Positions 33,481 through 45,910 of a stretch of 64,000 nucleotides of DNA are shown piece by piece. The stretch is taken from contig JBITNC010000001.1 of NCBI GenBank assembly GCA_050084985.1, forward strand, positions 6,324,001-6,388,000, given 5' to 3'. Source of the stretch: Nageia nagi (taxonomy: Eukaryota; Pinophyta). The translations under genes and the position numbers were made by a program. How positions within the stretch are numbered: position 1 is the first letter of the stretch; each line of letters opens with the position of its first letter. The notes under the pieces were generated by a model. That model made no database searches, was not told the DNA's origin, and worked only from the letters and a program-made list of their open reading frames with translations.

Positions 33481-35398
33481 TGTGAAATAATAAGCACATG
33501 GTTCAATAAACAACATTATATGTTTAAGTTTTAATCAAGTCATACATGTTACATTTAATTAACTAAGACATGATTGATTTGATTCACTAGAGCAAATGTT
33601 TTACAACTCAAATAATAATCCATATACCCAAATACATTTCACATATCAAGAATTCTAGATGTAGAGTGACATTGTTAAGGCTTGTTTTTTTTATCTAAAA
33701 TTAGGCTTTCACTTGGGTGCCCACACAATAGGAGCCTAAGTACTACCAATCCTCAACCAGTTCGCCTTGGTCAGTATTATACTTTTTCATAAGGAGAAGT
33801 ACCTATTATTTTTCAAGGTTATGATGTTTATTGGATCGATCAAATTATTAATCTTGATTAGGTTTCAAGTTATCCTCCTAGGTTATCAGGATAATCTTTG
33901 AATGGATATGCAAACATGTGGTATCACCACACACATGCCTGTCCACCTATTGGAGTTATGTTTAGACCAACAGAGGACTTAGGGGCAATTGAGAAGTACA
34001 AACTTTACACCACTTGGATCATCAAACTTAAAGGCTCCAGTTCACCTATCCTCACCTCATGGCTCCCCAAACAAATCATGTTGCAAAATGCATGTACGGA
34101 TGTGTTCATTTTAAGGGTTTGCTTATTTCAATATTTGCATTTTTGTTTGCATAAGCAAATAAATCAAAATGCAAAACATGAAGTAAAAGAGCATAAGCAA
34201 AAAAAACAACATCCATACAAAATTTGAAACAACATCCATTCAAAATTTGAAACCTAAGTGTTCAATGGGTTTTGTTTACCAACCCCTAAAGGACATCTTT
34301 ACATAGGTCCAAAAATTTCACAAGTTAACTTTGAAAAAATGATAAATACTTAAGCATAAGCATGCATTAATTTCATAATTTCCACAAGTTAACTTTGCAT
34401 AAAGGATAATACTTAGGCATAAGCATCAATTTAGTTACCTTGCAAAAAATGGTATTCATTAATCCCATCTCTTAAAAAAATGAAGTAGGTATGCATCATT
34501 TTTAGAAAATATAAGAAGCATACCACATTTTGACTTTAATTAATAAGCATGCATTATTAACTAAACATGCACCATTAACTTAAAAAATTTAAGTCCTAAG
34601 CATGCATTATTAACTTAAAAATTTAATTCCTAAGCATGCATCATTTGATAAAATTTAAGTAAAAAAAAAATTATACAAATTCACCCTTTTTTTATTACTT
34701 AAAGTTGTACCTTTAAAGATAGCATACTTATCTTAACTTAATACTTTACTTTTAAAAGTATTTTGCATATTAATTTTTTTTTTAAGTATACATCTATTCT
34801 AATTTTAAGTAAATACACTATAATTTCCTTCAATAGCATTGCTAAGTTAAAGAAGTAGTATTCTCCCTTTTGTTTACTTAAAAAAATTGATCTTAAGGCA
34901 ATATAATCCCTTTAATAAATACTTGGGTAAAAGGTATTGTTATTAATTCCTATCTCTTTAGATAAATGTCACTATAAGACAAATGTTAAAAATTACCATT
35001 TTTCTTAAAATATTATCCTCCTTTTTGCAATTTAAACACTTAAAAAAGGAAGCCTAAAAAATTATCCCTTAAAATTGCAAGTTGACAAAAAAAATACTTT
35101 TAAATAGTTACTCCTTTTGTAAAAAAATTAATGCACCATCATTTAATCTATCAACAATTCCTGCAAAGAATTAAATAAAGGGAGGAAACCCTCATGCTAC
35201 TCCATGCAAATAAAGATGGCAAGTAAAACAAATGATGAGTTTGCATAGTAAGAAAGATCTAGAAGTTAAACAAATACTATGCATAAAAAAAAGAGAAGGA
35301 GGAGTAGAGTGGCATCGACGAGAGGAAAGAATTTGGAGCTGCATAACAAGAATGAGGTAGTTCGAGGACAAATGAGAATTCTTAATCTAATTCCACCA
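33481..35398 (-). other. Long AT-rich leader of Copia-2
   Basis: About 1.9 kb between gag and the 5' LTR. No gene recognised. From 34300 to 34640 it holds several diverged copies of a motif with aagcatgcatta-taactta, and to 35140 it is very A+T-rich. The primer site expected at 35398 is not of the initiator Met type: the minus strand reads TGGTGGAATTAGATT. Confidence 0.5.
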
Positions 35399-36427
35399 TG
35401 GCTACATATATGCAAGTAGAATTCTTAGTCCAATTACACCAAAAAAATCCTTGGTATTTTATCCATTGATAGTGCAAAATGTGCATCAATATATAAAGAA
35501 TTGATCCAAATAAAATGATTGTATAAAGTTATAAAGGTAAGAGAAAAGTACAATTAAGATCTACATCCTACCTTCACCTCCTACGGGTTCACCATAGACA
35601 TAAACAACCTCCTTCATAGTGATCCATGAGATTATCTATATATCTTATATTCAAGTTACTTGGGTGTCTCCCCCATAGTTGCTGATGCCCAAATTAGACC
35701 ATTATGCTCATTGTTACCTCCAGTTAGATAAGGGGATGATATAGCCATTTGGATACATCAGCTTGCATCTTCCTCTTGGCTTGAGATCAGCCCTTGGTTA
35801 GTTTTGAGTATGTTCACACTAGTTGAGGATTGAGATAGACCACCACATATATAAAGAACTTCATTTTTATCTCCTTTGCTCTTTTGAGATTGAGTTCAAG
35901 ACCTATTTCATTTTTTGATACTTGGTTTTGAGAGAGTTGAACTATAAACTAAACAAATCTAAACTCCCAAGATCACATGAAAGCTCATACTAACATCAAG
36001 ATAACTCAAGAATATAATCTCACAAAATGACACAATATGTAAGTGGTTCCTCCAACTAGGAGTACATCCACTAACTAGATCTCACTTCATTCACAAACAT
36101 GAATCTCTTACAATTCTTCTAATTCATCTCCTAAACACTATCCTATGGAATAGCTTTACTCCATAAATTGATGTGTTATCAGAAAGAGGGAGCCTTCTAT
36201 TTATAGGCCAAAATCCCTCTTTGGATCACCCTTTTATCCAATGTACAAAAGCATGACATGCACATCCTTTTACCCAAGGGGCATGCTCATGAAATGGAGT
36301 GTAGGACAAGTTACATTATCATATTCACTTAAATACTTAAGGTATCAAATGATACCCTTAAGTATTAGTTAACTTACATAGAAGATTATTACATAACCTT
36401 TATAGTAACGCATTATACATTCCAATA
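35399..36427 (-). repeat. Copia-2 5' LTR
   Basis: 1029 bp. On the minus strand it starts TATTGGAATG (expected TGTTGGAATG, one change) at 36427 and ends ...CATGG-side CA at 35399. TATA box at 36198-36205. It aligns along its length with the two-piece 3' LTR. Confidence 0.9.
36198..36205 (-). promoter_or_regulatory. TATA box in Copia-2 5' LTR
   Basis: TATAAATA on the minus strand, as in the 3' LTR and both Copia-1 LTRs. Confidence 0.6.
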
Positions 36428-36960
36428 GGTTTACTATGAGATCTTTGGATGCTATTATTACCTTTTTTGAGACTCACATAACTCTCTAAGCATATTCATT
36501 TGTTATCCTACTCAATAATGTTTGGATCTGTGCATTCAAGAGGCCCTCCTATTATGATGATGAGTTCTAGCTCAAGCTCAGTAGCCACTTGGGGATTGAC
36601 TCATCATGTCCTTTTTTTGCAACTCTTCTCCTAAGCGAGCTCATAGGAGACACAAGGAGGAGCACCTGCATCCATCATGTCAAACTAAGAGACATACATA
36701 GAGCATCAAGGATCCTTCATTGATGCATCAGATCACATCCTTCTTCTCCTCTAGTAGCAGTATCATAGACACATACCATAGTGTTCATGCTTGAGCTCTC
36801 ATTGGATTAGAGAGTATCATTGTATGCCCCCCAGTGAGGTTTAGAGCAACATTCACTAGGGAGCCTTAGTTTTTGTATCCCTCCTTTCTTTTAGGGTTAA
36901 TATTCTCTTGTAAGGTTGTATTTGTTTATTCTTTTATGTTTCTTTTCTGTAGACACACCC
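36428..36960. other. Sequence between Copia-2 and TatB, no gene recognised
   Basis: Continues at 54784 once TatB is removed (target duplication caccc). Mixed composition, no motif I can name. Confidence 0.6.
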
Positions 36961-37930
36961 TGTATTCCTTTAGAATTACACTCTAAGTATGGGGTAACAC
37001 ACTATCATTTTTTTATTCTTTCATTTATTTTAAGAAATTCTCCATATTCCATACTCCCTCTGCCTTTTTCTATTCATATGTATTTAATCTTTTATTTGAA
37101 TTGAATCTAAAGAGTTCTAGGTGTTGTCAACATTTGACTATTGTATATATAAGTCTTGGTCTTAGATATTTTTCCTTAAAAGTTTCTAGTCAAAATCTAA
37201 CAGGTGTTGCAATAACTTTCAATGATAAACTTTAGTCATGCTGATAGTAAAACATATTGGGAACTGTATATATAAAAGAGTCATATCCGGGAGTAAATGT
37301 ATCATATTTGGGTAGTATTGTATTATGTATGGGTAGTGAAAGTCTAAGAAAAAGTTTGGGAGTTATCATAAATATAGTGTTCAAGACTTATTGTAAGTAT
37401 AGTGTTCGAGAGTTATCATAAATACAATGTTTGAAAGTTGTTGAAAATATAATCATAAGTTAAGTTCAAATATTTAACGAGAGATACCCAAAAGTAAACA
37501 TCATCCATCGATTTTTAGCAATGATGTCATCATTTTTGTGAGAAATTCATGGGTCCTAGAATAAGCAATGGTGGGTGATATTTCATGAACATACCAAATA
37601 GAGCCTACCAATTTTGAGTGATGATATTAAAACTTTTGGCTAAAATGAGTAGGTACTAAGAAGAGCTGGATCATCAATAAAGCCTATCAAAGAGAAATAG
37701 AACCCCCTAGACTAAGAAAGCAATGTTGGGTAAGAAGTAACATCCAAGTCCACTTGATCTTAAGTGTTTGACTCCCAGGGCCCTATTAATGTGTCAAATT
37801 CAACTCATTTCCACATAATATTGGTAGTTTATTCTCAAACTAAGTTGATATATTATTTATGACCCCCATTACTCTATTCAATCAAAACTATAGTATGGAT
37901 CATCAATGGTTACAAAGAAGTAGATAACTG
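36961..37930 (+). repeat. TatB LTR-A (first LTR, 3' part deleted)
   Basis: Starts TGTATTCCTTTAGAATT like LTR-B and LTR-C. It aligns with 40856-41810 and stops at tagataact (37921-37929), where ORF3 sequence begins. TATA box at about 37266-37275. Confidence 0.9.
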
Positions 37931-40855
37931 CCTATCAATACTAATTGATTTGAGGGTCCTAGTCTTGAACAAGTTGCATGGATCATGTTACATGTTCATG
38001 GATAAACTATATGCAACAATGGTGTAGATTTTGATATAAAAGCTCCTTAGTAGACTACGCAGGAGTGCTATCTAGGAGCTATAGGGAGGAAATAAAATCG
38101 ATGACTAGTATTTTTTTAAGGATCGCATCATAATTATTAGGTATGGATATTATGAAAACCCTTTTTTATTGACTAAATATGTAACCTCTCAATTATATTC
38201 TATAGATATGGGTAGGTAAATATGTGCCATTAAGACCAAATATGGGTTCGGGGGTAGTTTTAAATCCATTATAGATATATCAACTTCTATTGAAAATTTC
38301 ACTCTATTAGAAATAGGTTATAAAGATAGTATATTGGAATTTATTATACATAATTTTAAACTAGATATGGTAGAATCCCATTGGATGTATGACCCTTTAG
38401 GGGAAATAATAATAATAATAAGGTCAGGCAAGAACTGCCCAACCTTTTTCCATAAGCATAGACCTCATGTGGAATATTTTGTAAATAAAATTGGAAAAGA
38501 AGTAGAAATGTATCCTAAATGGGAATTTACACCCCTAAACAAGACCTAGATGACCCTTGAAGGGATAAAAACATACAAGAACTAAAAAAATAGGTGGAAA
38601 CATTTTTTCCTCAGCCCAGAGGTCCTCACCCAGTTAGTAGATTTGGATTGGAGACCCAATCAAATTCATTATTTCACCAAGTTTAGATTTGATTACACCA
38701 CAAAAATGCATCATATTGAGAATGAATTGTTTGAGAAATTTAGATATGATAAGTACTGGGAGTTAGAGTATTCTAAAGACCCCTTTCCAAAGTTAGGCCA
38801 ACCTCTTCCTCCTAACTTTCAAGGAAAATCAATTACAGGAGTGAGATAGATAGATGTTGGAAAACCATCTAGTTCAAAAGATCCTACCAAGAAGGGAAAA
38901 AATCCCTCGGATATCGCTACTACTTCCTAGGATTCATCTTCAAAAAATAAAAGGAGAATTCAAATCCTTGCTAAAAAATAACAAACCCTAAAAGAAGAGG
39001 AAAAACCAATGAAGAGACCCTGCACTACACAACCCTGATCATAAAGGACTGCACCTCCACCTCCAAAAATCATAGAAGAAATGCTAAAGGTTGTTATAAA
39101 GGAGGTAAAAAATTTTGATGCAAAGGAATTGTAAGAGCCTCAAAACATAGGTACTGCTACCTAGGAGGAAGTCCCAAAAAAGGAAGAAGTTCCAGAAAAA
39201 GAGCATATGAAAATTTGACATGGTAGGGAAAATGTACTTGGAGCAGGTAGATCTGTAGTAGCTACATTTAGAGGTGTACCAAGTGATGATAGTGATGATG
39301 ATGATAATGAATCAGCGAAGAAAAGAGACTCTGACCCAATGGACAAGGTTGATGATGAAGATAAGGTCATGGAGGAAGTGAAAAAAGAAGTAGAAATTCA
39401 AGATCCTACACCTCTAAAGAAAATAGAACCCACTCAACAGGTCACAACATCCACCTTAGGTGTAAATACTCCTCCTCATTCTTTGATCCCTACAGCCTTC
39501 CAAGAAGAGATTAAATCAATTTTTTCTATACAAATTGTAGAGCCCATTGATTGGGCAACTTTTTTTAATAAACCTCATGTGCTCCATAAGCAATAGTTGA
39601 GAATCTTGAGCAAGGTAACAAAAGCAGGAGATATTAAGATAACACATATATCAAAGAAGGACAATTGGATACTAATCCCACATCTATTAGTGATATAAAT
39701 ATGCAAAGTGCTTCAGCTATAGACCAATCCAAAATTCTTGTAAATACTTTGATGGCAACTAGAAAAAGTCTTCAGGCCATGGAGGCTAAGGTAGATAGGT
39801 TAAATAAAAAGGTGGATCAATATAAAAAATACTACTCAAGGACAAAACCGTCGCAAGGTTGTAAAACAAAAACATAGAAATGCTTGCAAAGATCGAAAAG
39901 CAAAAATTAGAATTTGATAAGAGCTTAGAAGAAAAGAACATTGAGTTAGAAAGCATTAATAAATTGATCCAAGATCTCAAAGCTCAAGCAGCAATTCTGG
40001 ATAGCCAAGCAAGTTGAAGCCAAATTGCAAAGGATAGTAGCAGTTAATAAAGTCCTTATTGATGATAATACAAAGTTGTTATTATTCATAAAAGGATTTA
40101 GAAAATCCCTAGTGGAGCAAATTGGAGATAAAATGATGGATTTTTCACACTTACACCTATTAAAATATTATAAAGAACAAGCTATCAAGCAATTCAATAC
40201 ATAGACTACTCTTCACCAATTAGCTCTAAAAATCCTAAGATCAATGGTCAAGAAGATGCAAAGTTGGCTAAGGGCCTTAACTGAAAAAGATATAGCTACC
40301 ATTACTCCCAGGCCTAAGGAATCATATTTAAGGAGAATTTGGGATATATGTGAACTCCAAAATTTGGTATTCAATATGAATATTAGTAAACACTAGCTTA
40401 ACATAGAGCTAAGGTTTATCAATAAATTCTTTAATTGAATTAAAAGCCCAAAAATTAAGGGAGGATCAAGATGTACAAGGTAATGCTACTAGATGGGTAG
40501 CTAATACCATTCAATTCCTTGAAAAATCTTTTTTGAGAAATAAATCTCATATCTTCAACAATTGAATGACCTCGCTCAGGAGGCAATTGCAAGATTCTTA
40601 CATGTTGAAAGGCTAGAGAGTGTGCTAATAAGGTTCAAAGAAGATATAGTTAGGATACAAGCCTCCCTTATTTTGTCATAAATTGATCATTAAGACCTCA
40701 AGGAGATAAGTAAAAAGATTCAACCTTTCCACACTACAAAACTTATGCCCCTATCAGAGACACCCACTAAAGCTTCATCTAAACCAATGACCAAGAGCAA
40801 CAAATAGAGGGTTCTATTTTCCAGTAGATAGAGACCCTAAGAGATACCAAAAGAT
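37931..40855 (+). pseudogene. TatB ORF3 fragment in the deleted first unit
   Basis: Matches 50085-53004 over its whole length, at roughly 85-90% by eye. Recognisable parts: the KTKYGFGGSFKS-like block, EFIIHNFKLDMVESHWMYDP, PNQIHYFTKFRFDYTTKMHH, Lys/Glu-rich repeats around 39160-39420, and the coiled-coil stretch MEAKVDRLNKKVDQYKK (about 39780-39830). The N-terminal part, the whole of gag and pol, the primer site and the LTR-A end are gone. Many stops and shifts. Confidence 0.8.
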
Positions 40856-42619
40856 TATATTCCTTCAGAATTGCACTCTGAGTATGGGGTAACACACTAT
40901 CATTATTTTATTCTTTCATTTGTTTCAAGAAATTCTCCCTAGTCCCTACTCCATTCTCCCTTTTCTATTCACATGTATTTAATATTATGTTTGAATTGAG
41001 TCTAAAGAGTTCTGGGTGTTTTCAACATCTAAATATTGTATATATATAAGTCTTGGTCTTATATATTTTTCCTTAAAAAATTTTATTCAAAATCTAGCGA
41101 GTTTTACAATAACTCTCGATGATAAACTTTAGTCATGTTAACAATCAAAAAGATCTTGAACTGTATATATAAAAGAGTCATGTTTAGGAGCAAATGTATC
41201 ATATTTGGGTAGTATTATATTATGTATGTGTAGTAAAAGTCTAGGAGTTATCATAAATATAATGTATAGGAGTTATTGTAAATACAATGTATAGGAGTTA
41301 TCATAAATACAATGTTCAAGAATTGTTGAAAATATAAGCCCAAGTTATGTCCAAATACTTAACGAGAGATACCCAGAAGTAAACATCACCCATCGATTTT
41401 TAGTAGTGACATCATCATTTTTGTGAGAAATTAGTGGATCCCAAAACAAGCAATGGCAAGTGATATTTCATGAAGATACCAAATATATGCCACCAATTTT
41501 GAGTGACGATGTTAGAACTTTTGGCTAAAATGAGCGAATACTAAGAAGAGCTAGATCGTCAATAAAGCCTGACGAAGAGAAACAAAACCTGCCATACTAA
41601 AAAAGTAATGTTGGGCAAGAAGTAACATCTGAGTCCACTTAATATTAAGTGTTTGACCCTTAGGACCCTATTAATATGTGTAATTCAACTCACTTCTACA
41701 TAATAGTGGTAGTTTCTTTTCAAACTAAGTTGATATATTGTTCATGACCACCATTAGTCTATTCAATTAGAACTATAATGTGGATCATTAATGGTTATAG
41801 AGAAGTAGATAACTACAGATAGAACATAGTGCCAAATTGTACCTATCAAATTGCATATGAATACTTCTTTAATCAACTACAAAGTTAAAAAAGAACAAGC
41901 AATGACATGTCCGAAAGATTACAGCTCAATGGATACAACTGCTCAAAAATTACAAATTTTTAGATGATCATGCTGTTGGTACTTATTCACTATGTAATCT
42001 AACATATTTGTAATATTTATTATAAATAGTTTTCTTTACTATCTTCAACCAAGATGAATAATTATATGTATTTATGGTAGACAACCATCCAATCGGGCAG
42101 GTGAATGTATAAATAGTGGACTATTATAAGTCAAAGAGGTCGAACATTCTAGCAAATTTTTCAAGGTCTGTAAGATGCTTTCATAAATGATAATGCAAAT
42201 AGATAATGCTTTTCCCTTTTGCAACAAGTGGCTATTTATTACTTTTATGAGTTTTATGTATGGGATGTTGTCTTAAGTTGTGGCTATGTATTATGATTGC
42301 GAGACCCCAATGGTAAGATAGCTTGCTATTTTTAATCTTGGCTATGGATTGCTATCTATGTTGCAATGCTCAAGCTATATAGTTCTTAAGTTTTAATTTA
42401 ACGTGTTTATCTCTTTCCTATAACTCTAGCTTTTTATCTCTTTCTTGTTACTTTAAACCTTTACAATATATAAGAACAAACCTATAAGCTGAAGATTGAG
42501 CAAAAAACCAACACGAACGCATTCCCACCACCTTCTGCTCTTTTTAGGAACCTATTGGTGCGAGCAATGGAGAACTCGACCAAACCAAACCCTTTGAGGT
42601 TACATTATATTGATCAATA
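40856..42619 (+). repeat. TatB LTR-B (middle LTR)
   Basis: 1764 bp, starting TATATTCC (expected TGTATTCC, one change) and ending ...GATCAATA. Contains the TATA-like stretch tatatataaaag at 41164-41175 and the short tandem repeats near 41250-41330. Confidence 0.9.
41164..41175 (+). promoter_or_regulatory. TATA box in TatB LTR-B
   Basis: TATATATAAAAG, conserved in all three LTRs (about 37266 and 53311). Confidence 0.5.
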
Positions 42620-42636
42620 GTAAAAGTTTCCATTTT

Positions 42637-42654
42637 TGACATGTTTGGTGGGAC
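42637..42654 (+). other. TatB primer-binding site
   Basis: TGACATGTTTGGTGGGAC, about 17 bases after LTR-B; same place and base pattern as the TatA site, with C-to-T / G-to-A changes. Confidence 0.5.
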
Positions 42655-42929
42655 TCAAACTAAATTCCATATTTAGTAAGTGTAAATAAGTTAGATAGCC
42701 GTGTTTGGTGGGCTATTAATTAGATTATTCAAAGATTATAAGGTTCTTTTGACCTTATTGGAAACTTTGCTATAAACTAGTCAATATTTCAAACCTTAGC
42801 ACCTCCAAAATGCAGACTTACTATAAGTAGTGCCAAAAATTCCCTTAGACAACCAAGGTTCCAAGAGTTGTTAGTTCCTTATAGGGGGACTAGGTGAAAG
42901 ATTTCCTAAGTTTTACCTCATGTAATGGC

Positions 42930-44100
42930 CTTAAGTGAAATCCCATTATCAATCGTATTTGATTCAACCCCTAAAGATCCTTCACTTGATACAAACACTC
43001 CAATCATGGCTCAACCAATGATTTTTATACTTGGAATAATGGTCATCCTTTGGAATAATGGTCATCCTTTGGTCATTGCTTCCAAATCCCCTACTATTCC
43101 TTAAGCAACATTCAAAGTTTTGCCTAAATATGATGGATCTGGTAAAACATCATATGAACATTGTCAAGATGTATCTTTGTTGGATTCAAGCTTTGATATC
43201 ACTAATGAAATAATTATGACTATACTATTATCATACTCTTTTGAAGGAAAATAAGGTGAATGGTTTAAAACTCTTACCCTCCAATCTATAAATTCATGGA
43301 GAGAGTTATGTCAAGCTTTAATTAAAAAATTGCTATAGATGGTGATGATAGTACATTTCTGAACCTTATAGCATGTATCAAGAGACATCCTCATGAGTCC
43401 ATTGATAATTTCAATATCAAATTTGAGAGAACATGAAAATCTATTCCACTAAGAATTAGACCAACAAGTGCATAAGCTCTGGTATATTATAGGAAGGCCT
43501 TTCTCTTAGACTTTAATATGCTCATTGTTATGTTAGGAGATACCTTCTTATTAGATATTTACACTAGATAACAAAAACCTTTGAACATACCTTGGTATCC
43601 TCTAAAAATATGTAACCTAGAACCATTATGCTATTATTTCCTAATTTACCTCCTAAACAAGTCCCATAAATTGCTTCTCTTATATTTAGCCTTACTACCT
43701 CTGCCCAAAACTAGTATTGATTCTAAATCTTAAGAGGAAGAAAGAATAAGGCAATTAGATGTAACTATTAGGAACCTTACCAATAAGTTCACTTTATAAG
43801 AAAGATAGAATCAAGGTTTTAATTATAGAAAATATGATAATCAGTATCAAATTAGATTCCAACCCATGACTAATTAGCCAAAACAACCAAGTGTCCTAAA
43901 AGTAATTGAAAATGTTGTTATGGAAAATTCTATAGAAAGTAATGCTCCAAGCATTATGGAATGGTGTCCCCCATGTTTAGCTCCTCATTTTTAGACTCAT
44001 GTGCAATTTATCAACATCAGTATTTGAGATTACATTCATACTAGATGGCAGAGCCTACATCAAATCTTGCTTCTAATCTCACCATGGTAAATTTTTGGCT
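42930..44100 (+). pseudogene. gag: TatB gag
   Basis: Decayed Retrotrans_gag protein aligned to TatA gag: YDGSGKTSYEHCQDVSLL, IIMTILLSYSFEGK, stop, GEWFKTLTLQSINSW. A 21-bp stretch is tandemly doubled at about 43033-43075. Near 43960-44010 CPPCLAPHF, stop, THV is the degenerate knuckle with the TatA spacing and the final Cys now Val. Many stops and frame changes. Confidence 0.75.
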
Positions 44101-44302
44101 TCTAGGATATGCTGGAGAATAAGTCAATTATGTTCAAACTAGAGCTTCTTCTTCAACAAAACTATAACAATCCCAAATTACTTAGCAAAATCAAGCATTT
44201 GTTGCAATGCAACCTAAACCTAAGAAAGATAAGGCTCCCTTAGCCCAACCATAGAATCAACAAAATCAATTCTCGGGACATCTGAGCAATGTTTCTTAGA
44301 AT

Positions 44303-44970
44303 TTGGGTACTAATGTTCCTGCTAAAACAAACCTTGCTATGGCTATAAAAGAAGTCTCGAAGGAGGAGAGATCTAATACATTAAGGTATCCTTTTATTAC
44401 AGATTACCATAAGAAAAAAGCCACTCAACAATTTAGAACACATCAACAAGTTGAATCAAGTAAGTTTGTCCTATATGCTCCATATAATATTGTGGAAGAA
44501 CTGAAGAAAACTCATTCTAAGATGACTATGTTTGATGCATTAAAGATACCAGATCAATTAGACATTTTGCAAGAAGCCTTGAAACTAAAGAACAATAAGA
44601 AAAGGGTAAATGAAGGAAATGTCAACTTTGCAATATCTAATGATGTCCCTCCAGATCCCATAGGTATAAAGAGACCCTCACCATTCTATCTATCCCTTAT
44701 ATTAGAAGGTTGGGTAGTAAATAACTATATGATAGATACCTAAGCTGCAATAATTGTAATTCCTAAAGATGTTGTAAATGAAATGAAGTTGTACATTATA
44801 AGATGTATTGATGGTGTCATTAAATTAGATTCTTCCTTTGTAGATGTCATTGGTAGTGTTAAAGGGGTCCCAATAACTTTTGATTGTATTCCCTGACATT
44901 TGTGTTATTCAAGATATCATTATGGTTGATCTTTCATCTTTGTTTGGAATATATTTATCTAAATAATTCA
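44303..44970 (+). pseudogene. pol: TatB protease region
   Basis: 147 open codons (44303-44743) hold a pre-protease region with MFDALKIPDQLDILQEAL, the counterpart of the TatA block SLFEALKIPGQIDLL. The active site reads YMIDT, stop, AAIIVIPKDVV (TatA: DSGAATTVMP), so D-S-G-A has become D-T-stop-A. Non-functional but the position is clear. Confidence 0.8.
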
Positions 44971-44978
44971 CTACTAAA

Positions 44979-45910
44979 TTGGGAGGGTACTTAGCTTTAG
45001 ACTATACTCACCTTTTACTTCCCTTCCAAAATAAACAAGTAAAAATTCTAAATGAAGGCAGCAAAAGTGTTCATCTTAAGAAGATCACAAAACAAAACTA
45101 TATGAATGGCTCTCAATCTGTGGAAGTATTTGAAAGGGATACACTTAGAGAAACACTCATAACAACTAAAATTCTTTTAGTAAATTATTTAAATTATCAA
45201 TTCATAGATGTTGGCATGGGTAATTATTGTTTGTATGAGGATGCACAACCAATCTCGATCATAGCTAAAAGGAGCATGAGATATGGACAATGTACTTTGA
45301 TGGATCCAAATGTAAGTATGGATGTGGAGCTAGAATTGTATTCAAATCTCCAAAAGAAAATATGAAGAAATTCTCATTCAAATTCACATGGATCTATATA
45401 AATAATGCTGCTAAGTATGAAGCCCTTTATTAAGGATTATCTTAAGCAATTAGTATAGGCATCAGATGCCTAATTATCGATGGTGATTCAGAATTAGTCA
45501 TAAAGCAAGTCAAAAACTAGATTAGTGCAAAATATCATTATCTGAAGACTTACAAGAATAGAGTATGGGATTTATTAGAGTCATTTTTGGCTATCAATTT
45601 TATATCTATTCCTATAAGGTATAACCAAATAGCTGATGCACTTGTTGAAAAAGGGGTACATTATAACCCTGCTCATTATAATAGAGGAACTCTTGGAGTT
45701 AAAGTTCAATGTAGACCTTCAGTACTTGATGCTATAAATTTTTGGCAAGTATTTGATTTTGATGAGCATATAATGAACTTCTTACTGAATGAAGTGATAG
45801 CTCACATTTTTGGTATTCAAGAATTACCTAACTATTCCAAGAATCATATGTTATCCAACTTAGAAATAATATTATACCAAAAGGATTACTCTTTTTTGAA
45901 AGACTATTAG
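44979..45910 (+). pseudogene. TatB post-protease segment and extra RNase H
   Basis: First GGYLALDYTHLLLPFQNKQV (cf. TatA). Then, about 45280-45660, the extra RNase H: WTMYFDGSKCKYGCGARI (Asp), KKFSFKFTW, NNAAKYEALY (Glu), IIDGDSELVIKQV (Asp), YHYLKTYKNRVWDLL and YNQIADALVEKG (last Asp). All four catalytic positions are recognisable, split over two frames with stops. The tail (45587-45910) continues to FWQVFDFDEHIMNF, also matching TatA FWQVFQDEAQINSF. The domain is again before RT. Confidence 0.85.

Larger units (their letters stand above)
14844..36427 (-). mobile_element. Copia-2: Ty1/copia element split by TatA
   Basis: Minus-strand copia element. The 5' LTR is 35399-36427; the 3' LTR is in two pieces, 28753-28782 and 14844-15843, separated by TatA plus one copy of the 5-bp duplication. 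With TatA removed the 3' LTR is 1030 bp against 1029 bp for the 5' LTR, which confirms the reconstruction. The order on the minus strand is LTR, long leader, gag, zinc knuckle, protease, integrase, RT, RNase H, polypurine tract, LTR. I could not find a matching target duplication (flanks ctaca at 14839 and ggttt at 36428). Confidence 0.9.

Noticed and set aside
33898-34227. 109-codon open frame on the plus strand
   Set aside because: Lies antisense in the Copia-2 leader and resembles nothing I know; most likely chance.
34240-35200. AT-rich repeats as a CRISPR array or origin
   Set aside because: Repeats are diverged and irregularly spaced within a retroelement leader in nuclear DNA; nothing supports either.
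14839-36432. Target duplication of Copia-2
   Set aside because: Flanks ctaca and ggttt do not match; I report none rather than force one.
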